DNA of 38,654 nucleotides from an uncultured bacterium. GTDB taxonomy: Bacteria > Desulfobacterota > Desulfobaccia > Desulfobaccales > 0-14-0-80-60-11. The notes beneath the pieces are model-generated. The model did not search any database. It saw only the letters and a program-made list of their open reading frames with translations, and was not told where the DNA came from. Made by a program: the position numbers and the translations under genes. Each line of letters begins with the position of its first letter. Position 1 is the first letter of the stretch. Shown one piece after another: positions 34,757 through 38,654 of the stretch. The stretch lies in contig CALEAV010000060.1 of NCBI GenBank assembly GCA_937943575.1, forward strand, positions 1-38,654, read 5' to 3'.

Positions 34757-36100
34757 TTACTGCTGCAAGGACTTGAGGAAGGCCGGGATGTGCGAAGCCT
34801 CCCGGGGCCCGATGAGGATCTTCCAGTCGGGCAGCTCCTCCTCCAGATCACCGCTGATGGCCGCCGCATACCCGGGGATGATCAGGGTGCGGGTCTTGGC
34901 CTTCTCGGTGATGCCGCACTTCTTGACGAACTGACCCACGTCGTCCCCGGAGAACTTGCCCGCAGCCCAGGCGGTCATGACCGACAGACCTTCGGTGTCC
35001 TTGATCAGGAGCCAGGTGGGCACCTTGCTGCCCTCGATTTCGCCGGAGACGATGAAGTAGGTGAGGGCGAAGTTGGTGGTGACGGCGATGGGCGAGTTCT
35101 CGTCCGGGTTGTTGATGGGGTAGATGCCCTGGGTGACGATCATGGGCTTCTGCGGGTCGGTGTAGATGTTCAGCCGCTGGAGGAGCAGGGGGAAGACCCG
35201 GTGCGGCTCCAGGCTGGAGAGCACCACGATGCCGCCGTACTTGGCGATGAAGGTGGCGGCATACATGGTCTCCTTCATGGGGTCCTCGGTCATCTCACAG
35301 GGGAAAGTGACGGTGGGGAAGCCGAAGGGCCGGAATTTGGGCCCCAGGGCGGCCCGGCGGATGACCACCTGGTCCTGGAAGGCCTGCTTGAGGGTGCGGG
35401 CGCCGCTGTCCAGGATGAGGTCCTTGAGGCCCATGCCGATGAGCTTGGTGGAGAGTTCGGCCAAGGCGTCGTAGTTGTCGGCCTTGGCCACCAAGGGCAC
35501 GCCCATCTCCTTGGCCAGGGCGCCCAGGGCGTCGGCCGTGGCCGCGGTGGCGGCATAGAGCACCGGCTTGCGGTCTTTGACGGCCTCGGCGGCGGCCTTG
35601 AGATTGTCCACGTTGTCGCTCATGAGCATGATGGCGGCATCGGTCTTGTCCGCCACCTTTTTGGCCAGGGCGGTGAACTTCGCCGCCTCCCCCATGTCCT
35701 TGACGGCGAACATCTCCGGCCGCAGCATCAGGCCGACGCGCTCATACTGCATCTTGGTGAAGGCCTCGAGCTGGGCGTCCACCTGGGCGTCGCTCATGGC
35801 GGTGGTGAGGAGGCCGGCAATGAGGGGGGGATTGAAGAAGGTCTTCTCGTGGCGGAACATCACCAGTTCCCCGCCGATGACCTTCTCGGCGTCCTTCATG
35901 GCAATCTTCACCGGGCGGATGGGGGGCGCCGCGGCTTCCGCCAGCTTTTCCCGCACTTCGTCTGAGACATACGGACAGGCGGCCAGTTCCGCCTTACCGC
36001 TGGCCAAAGCCATGGCAAAGGCGAGGCAGGTGGGAAAGCCGCACTCTTTGCAGTTGGTTTTGGGCAGCATCTTAAAGATTTCAATTCCGGTTAACGCCAT
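34757..36100 (-). CDS. acsC: corrinoid iron-sulfur protein large subunit (ACS/CODH gamma)
   Basis: 447-residue large subunit of the corrinoid iron-sulfur protein, which carries the methyl group between AcsE and AcsB. The N-terminal domain binds a 4Fe-4S cluster with C17-x2-C20-x4-C25-x16-C42 (TNCKECGFPTC then AAC). The middle is a TIM barrel, and the C-terminal domain binds the corrinoid (MTAWAAGKFSGDDVGQFVK region). The ATG at 36100 is preceded by AGGAG at a good distance; a GTG two codons earlier is too close to that site. The acsD small subunit, normally its partner, is not between acsC and acsE here. Confidence 0.93.
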   Translation of the reverse strand: MALTGIEIFKMLPKTNCKECGFPTCLAFAMALASGKAELAACPYVSDEVREKLAEAAAPPIRPVKIAMKDAEKVIGGELVMFRHEKTFFNPPLIAGLLTTAMSDAQVDAQLEAFTKMQYERVGLMLRPEMFAVKDMGEAAKFTALAKKVADKTDAAIMLMSDNVDNLKAAAEAVKDRKPVLYAATAATADALGALAKEMGVPLVAKADNYDALAELSTKLIGMGLKDLILDSGARTLKQAFQDQVVIRRAALGPKFRPFGFPTVTFPCEMTEDPMKETMYAATFIAKYGGIVVLSSLEPHRVFPLLLQRLNIYTDPQKPMIVTQGIYPINNPDENSPIAVTTNFALTYFIVSGEIEGSKVPTWLLIKDTEGLSVMTAWAAGKFSGDDVGQFVKKCGITEKAKTRTLIIPGYAAAISGDLEEELPDWKILIGPREASHIPAFLKSLQQ

Positions 36101-36128
36101 CGTCACTCTCCTTATCCGTGGCTGATAA

Positions 36129-36166
36129 CCTGCATGGCCGGGGTCCTGACCTCCCGGCCATGCAGG
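36129..36166 (-). other. 14-bp perfect stem-loop between acsB and acsC
   Basis: CCTGCATGGCCGGG (36129-36142) is perfectly complementary to CCCGGCCATGCAGG (36153-36166), with a 10-base loop. It sits upstream of the acsC start in the acsB-acsC gap. No U-run follows, so it is probably an mRNA processing or stability element rather than a terminator. Confidence 0.75.
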
Positions 36167-36186
36167 GGGGATACCTGCTGAGACGA

Positions 36187-36209
36187 GGGCCGGGGGAGCT
36201 CCCCGGCCC
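36187..36209 (-). other. second stem-loop just after acsB
   Basis: GGGCCGGGG (36187-36195) pairs with CCCCGGCCC (36201-36209) around five bases. It begins eight bases beyond the acsB stop and could protect the acsB message from 3' decay. Confidence 0.6.
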
Positions 36210-36216
36210 GGAGGGA

Positions 36217-38448
36217 TCAGCCGATGATGGGTTCCATGCTCAGGGCCGGATGATTCTTCTCCTGCAGGAAGGGCAGGATCTCATCCTCCGTGACCCCCAC
36301 CGTCTCATCGGCGATGCGGTCGATGAGGTCCGGGACACCCAGCTCCTGACCCCGCTTGATGAGCCGCTCCCGGATTTCCTCTTTCAGCATCTTGGGCATC
36401 CACACCAGGCGCAACAGCCCGCCGTCGCCGGCGATGAACTTGCGCTGGGTGATGTTGTACTTGCTGTGGCCCACAAACCCGGGGGTCACCTGACCGCCGC
36501 CGATGACGCCCGCCAGGGTGGTGAACTTCATGCCGCAGGGGGTCTCCCCGGTGTAGTCCCGGTTGACGGTCATGATGCCGTTGCACATGGGCAGCACCGC
36601 GGAGATGCACTCGCAGCAGCCGCAGGTGGTCATGGGGTCGTAGACCAGGCTGTAGAAGTTGTAGGCCGCCACCGCCTGGCGGGAGGCCTTGAAGACGAAA
36701 TCATTGACGCCCTTCCACTGGCCCAGCTTGGGATCGATGGTCTCCCCTTTCTGGATGGGCTGGTTGGGGCCGGTGGGGTTGATCTCATAGGAGGCCTTGC
36801 AGTCCATCCAGTTGTAGGCGCCGCACAGGCCGGTGCGCTCCGGGGAAATCACGCACACGTGGTTGGGCGCGAAGGACTGGCACAGGGTGCAGGAGTAGTA
36901 GATCTCGGTGGTCTCGTCGGTCATGCCCTCGATGCGGGCATCCCGTTCGGCATAGATCTTCCGGGCCTCGGTGGTGATGCGCTCCACGTCCTCCTTGTTG
37001 GTGTAGATCTTCACCTGGCATTTGTCGAAGATGGCGCCGAAATCCTGGTGGAACTTGGCATGCAGGATGACACCGATATGCTTCAGGGTGAAGCCTTTTT
37101 CCACCGCGCCCTTGCCGATGCGGTACCAGGCGATGTCCCGCTGGCCGATGTGCATGATGCCCTGGGCGTAGTTCACCAGATGGTGGATCTGCCGCTCCAG
37201 GATGGGCTCGAAGTCGGCCTGGAAGTTGCGGCCGGCCACCTCCACCACCACCGCCAGGGGCAGGCGGGCCGGGATCTTGTCCTTGGGCAGGTCCGGGATG
37301 TCGGGGCCGATGACCTCCACCTTGCCGTCTTCCACCTCATCCATGCGCCGGCTGGTGACCAGCTCCACCGCCTGGGTCTTGCCGCCGCCGCATTCCAGAT
37401 AGAGGTCGTCCTTGCGCACCCGCTCGCCCTCGAAGGCGGCGCCGAAGTTCACCGGGATGTCGATGTGGGTGACGGTGACCTTGAGGCCCCGGACCTCGAT
37501 GGACTTCTGGCTGATCTCCGACATGGGCACGTTGGAGACCACGTGCTCATAGGTGCAGATGCCGGTGGGCAGGATCTGGGGGATATCCTGGTTGGTGATG
37601 ACCGGGAAGCCCCAGTTGATGGCCCCGGCGGCATTGGCGTACCACTCATCGGAGATGGTGGACAGGGGATTGACGAAGGCAAAGATGCGGTCCTTGTTGT
37701 AGAGGAGCATCTTCAAGGCGGCCCCGGGCTTGACGCCGCCGAAGGCCATGGCGGCGCGGTTGGCGAAGCCCAGGGCGAAGACGGCGCCGGAGATGTCCGG
37801 GCTGAAGGGCACGATGCGGGTGGGCCAGCCGATCTGCACCCCCGCCTCCAGGAGCTGCTCGGGCACCGAGGTCTTGCCTTCGATGTCCCGGGCGGCGCAG
37901 AAGATGTACAGGTTCTTCTTCTGGTAGTCCAGCACCAGGTCCACGGCCTCCTGGACCGAGGGGGCGGAGCCGACGATGGCGGCAAAGCCCGGGGCGGTGC
38001 CGTCCACGAACTCGATGCCCCGCTTCCGGAAGATGGTGTCTTCGGCGGGCCCCAGCCAGATCTTTTCGGCGCCTTTTTCGATGATGTCCTCGCCGCCGAT
38101 GTAGAAGGTGGGGTCTTCCAGGATGCGGATGGCCTCAAAGATCTCCTCGGCGAACAGGGTGGCCAGACCGGCATCCAGACCCGGCCCCAGATAAGGGAGG
38201 TAATGCTTTTCGGCGGGGATGGGCGGCAGCAGGGATTTGCAGCGCTTCATCACCGGCACCGCATCCTTGAGCCGCTCGATCTTGACACCCATCAGGGAGT
38301 AGATGATGGGGAGGTAGTAGGCGGTGTTGGGGAAACCGATCTCCTGATTTTCCCCGTACTTTTCAATGGCTTCATCCAATTTGGCTGCGCATTTCTCGAC
38401 AATCTTGTGGGCGCCGCGAATAGCAGCCGAAATGATAATCCTCGACAT
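36217..38448 (-). CDS. acsB: CO-methylating acetyl-CoA synthase (ACS/CODH beta subunit)
   Basis: 743-residue enzyme joining CO, the methyl group and CoA at the nickel A-cluster. The cluster ligands can be placed exactly: C520, C523, C532 and C542 for the 4Fe-4S cluster and C609-G-C611 for the distal nickel. Their spacing equals that recalled for the Moorella enzyme (506, 509, 518, 528, 595, 597), offset by 14. The N-terminal domain (SAAIRGAHKIVEKCAAKLDEAIEKYG), which lines the CO tunnel to CODH, is present as in bacterial ACS. ATG 38448 follows AAGGAAGGAG. It is 72 bases after the CODH stop and before acsC. Confidence 0.95.
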   Translation of the reverse strand: MSRIIISAAIRGAHKIVEKCAAKLDEAIEKYGENQEIGFPNTAYYLPIIYSLMGVKIERLKDAVPVMKRCKSLLPPIPAEKHYLPYLGPGLDAGLATLFAEEIFEAIRILEDPTFYIGGEDIIEKGAEKIWLGPAEDTIFRKRGIEFVDGTAPGFAAIVGSAPSVQEAVDLVLDYQKKNLYIFCAARDIEGKTSVPEQLLEAGVQIGWPTRIVPFSPDISGAVFALGFANRAAMAFGGVKPGAALKMLLYNKDRIFAFVNPLSTISDEWYANAAGAINWGFPVITNQDIPQILPTGICTYEHVVSNVPMSEISQKSIEVRGLKVTVTHIDIPVNFGAAFEGERVRKDDLYLECGGGKTQAVELVTSRRMDEVEDGKVEVIGPDIPDLPKDKIPARLPLAVVVEVAGRNFQADFEPILERQIHHLVNYAQGIMHIGQRDIAWYRIGKGAVEKGFTLKHIGVILHAKFHQDFGAIFDKCQVKIYTNKEDVERITTEARKIYAERDARIEGMTDETTEIYYSCTLCQSFAPNHVCVISPERTGLCGAYNWMDCKASYEINPTGPNQPIQKGETIDPKLGQWKGVNDFVFKASRQAVAAYNFYSLVYDPMTTCGCCECISAVLPMCNGIMTVNRDYTGETPCGMKFTTLAGVIGGGQVTPGFVGHSKYNITQRKFIAGDGGLLRLVWMPKMLKEEIRERLIKRGQELGVPDLIDRIADETVGVTEDEILPFLQEKNHPALSMEPIIG

Positions 38449-38488
38449 ACTCGCTCACTCCTTCCTTTTTCGTAAAGGAAATTATTTT

Positions 38489-38514
38489 CCAGGGCCGCCC
38501 GAGGACGGCCCCTG
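38489..38514 (-). other. stem-loop between acsA and acsB
   Basis: CAGGGCCG (38490-38497) can pair with CGGCCCCTG (38506-38514) with one bulged base. There is no T-run after it on the minus strand. It is a likely intercistronic hairpin separating the CODH and ACS messages. Confidence 0.5.
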
Positions 38515-38520
38515 TCGCCC

Positions 38521-38654
38521 CTACACCTCGGCGGCCTCGGCGGCGGCGGCTTCGGCCTCCAGCTTGCGGCGCATCTCCATGTCGAAGAGCACCCGCTCCC
38601 TCGCCTTGTCGATGCCCAGCGCCTTGCGCTTCAGGTCGATGTGGGCGATGATCT
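38521..38654 (-). CDS. acsA: carbon monoxide dehydrogenase catalytic subunit, 3' end only
   Basis: Only the last 44 codons are inside the window; the gene continues past 38654. The visible tail reads IIAHIDLKRKALGID, close to the end of nickel CODH catalytic subunits (AcsA/CooS) as I recall it. Then comes an extra charged helix KARERVLFDMEMRRKLEAE and an Ala/Glu-rich end. Position directly upstream of acsB is the usual one for acsA. The identification rests on this short tail and on context; none of the cluster ligands can be seen. Confidence 0.7.
   Translation of the reverse strand, partial: IIAHIDLKRKALGIDKARERVLFDMEMRRKLEAEAAAAEAAEV

Noticed and set aside
36118-38475. A 785-codon open frame on the plus strand opposite acsB
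   Set aside because: acsB on the minus strand has all cluster ligands at the right spacing. The opposite frame is a composition artefact (H/D/G/L-rich repeats).

Overview
This is a GC-rich bacterial chromosome segment. Bacterial-type CODH/acetyl-CoA synthase genes, a SelB selenocysteine factor, hemerythrin, a fused B12-binding radical SAM protein and trehalose genes suggest an anaerobic member of the Desulfobacterota (former Deltaproteobacteria, Desulfobacca/Syntrophobacter-like). That placement is inferred from gene content only. Most coding regions are intact and tightly packed, but 5.5-13.2 kb is sparse and full of broken genes.

Layout. (1) 0.1-5.5 kb: tyrS and a Tim44-domain membrane protein (+), pcnB (-) converging on them, then a sigma factor / zinc anti-sigma factor / CpxP-Spy-like periplasmic protein operon (+) that looks like an envelope-stress module, with a strong inverted repeat in its leader. 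(2) 5.5-9.3 kb: a low-density stretch carrying two leucine tRNAs (CAA and UAA), an orphan ADP-ribosylglycohydrolase and gene debris, including what reads as the C-terminus of a cysteine synthase. (3) 9.3-13.2 kb (-): an operon of a B12-binding regulator, an FtsX/DevC-type permease, an ABC ATPase and a HlyD-type adaptor. The first three are broken by four frameshifts and one in-frame stop; only the adaptor is intact. (4) 13.5-23.1 kb (-): a six-gene operon for trehalose and alpha-glucan metabolism, CBS protein - DUF5752 - TreT - TreZ - GH57 - TreY, with overlapping or near-overlapping junctions. (5) 23.4-30.4 kb (+): hisA, a TIGR03960/DUF2344 radical SAM protein, ribonuclease G/E and selB. (6) 30.5-33.7 kb: an M48 metalloprotease lipoprotein candidate (-), a LOG-like nucleotide-binding protein (+), about 1 kb without genes but with a direct repeat, and a hemerythrin (-). 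(7) 33.8-38.65 kb (-): Wood-Ljungdahl genes acsA (3' end only), acsB, acsC and acsE, ending in a clear rho-independent terminator, with strong stem-loops between acsB and acsC.

How the genes work together. The Acs genes carry a methyl group from tetrahydrofolate (AcsE) to the corrinoid protein (AcsC plus an AcsD not seen here) and on to acetyl-CoA synthase (AcsB), with CO from AcsA. The trehalose operon joins two routes: TreY/TreZ from maltodextrins and TreT from NDP-glucose plus glucose. A GH57 enzyme sits where a debranching or chain-remodelling enzyme would be useful, and a CBS protein and a DUF5752 protein are candidate regulators.

The items most worth a second look are the trehalose operon with its uncharacterised GH57/DUF5752/CBS members, the clustered inactivation of the B12-regulator/exporter operon, and the tRNA-Leu-bounded debris region.
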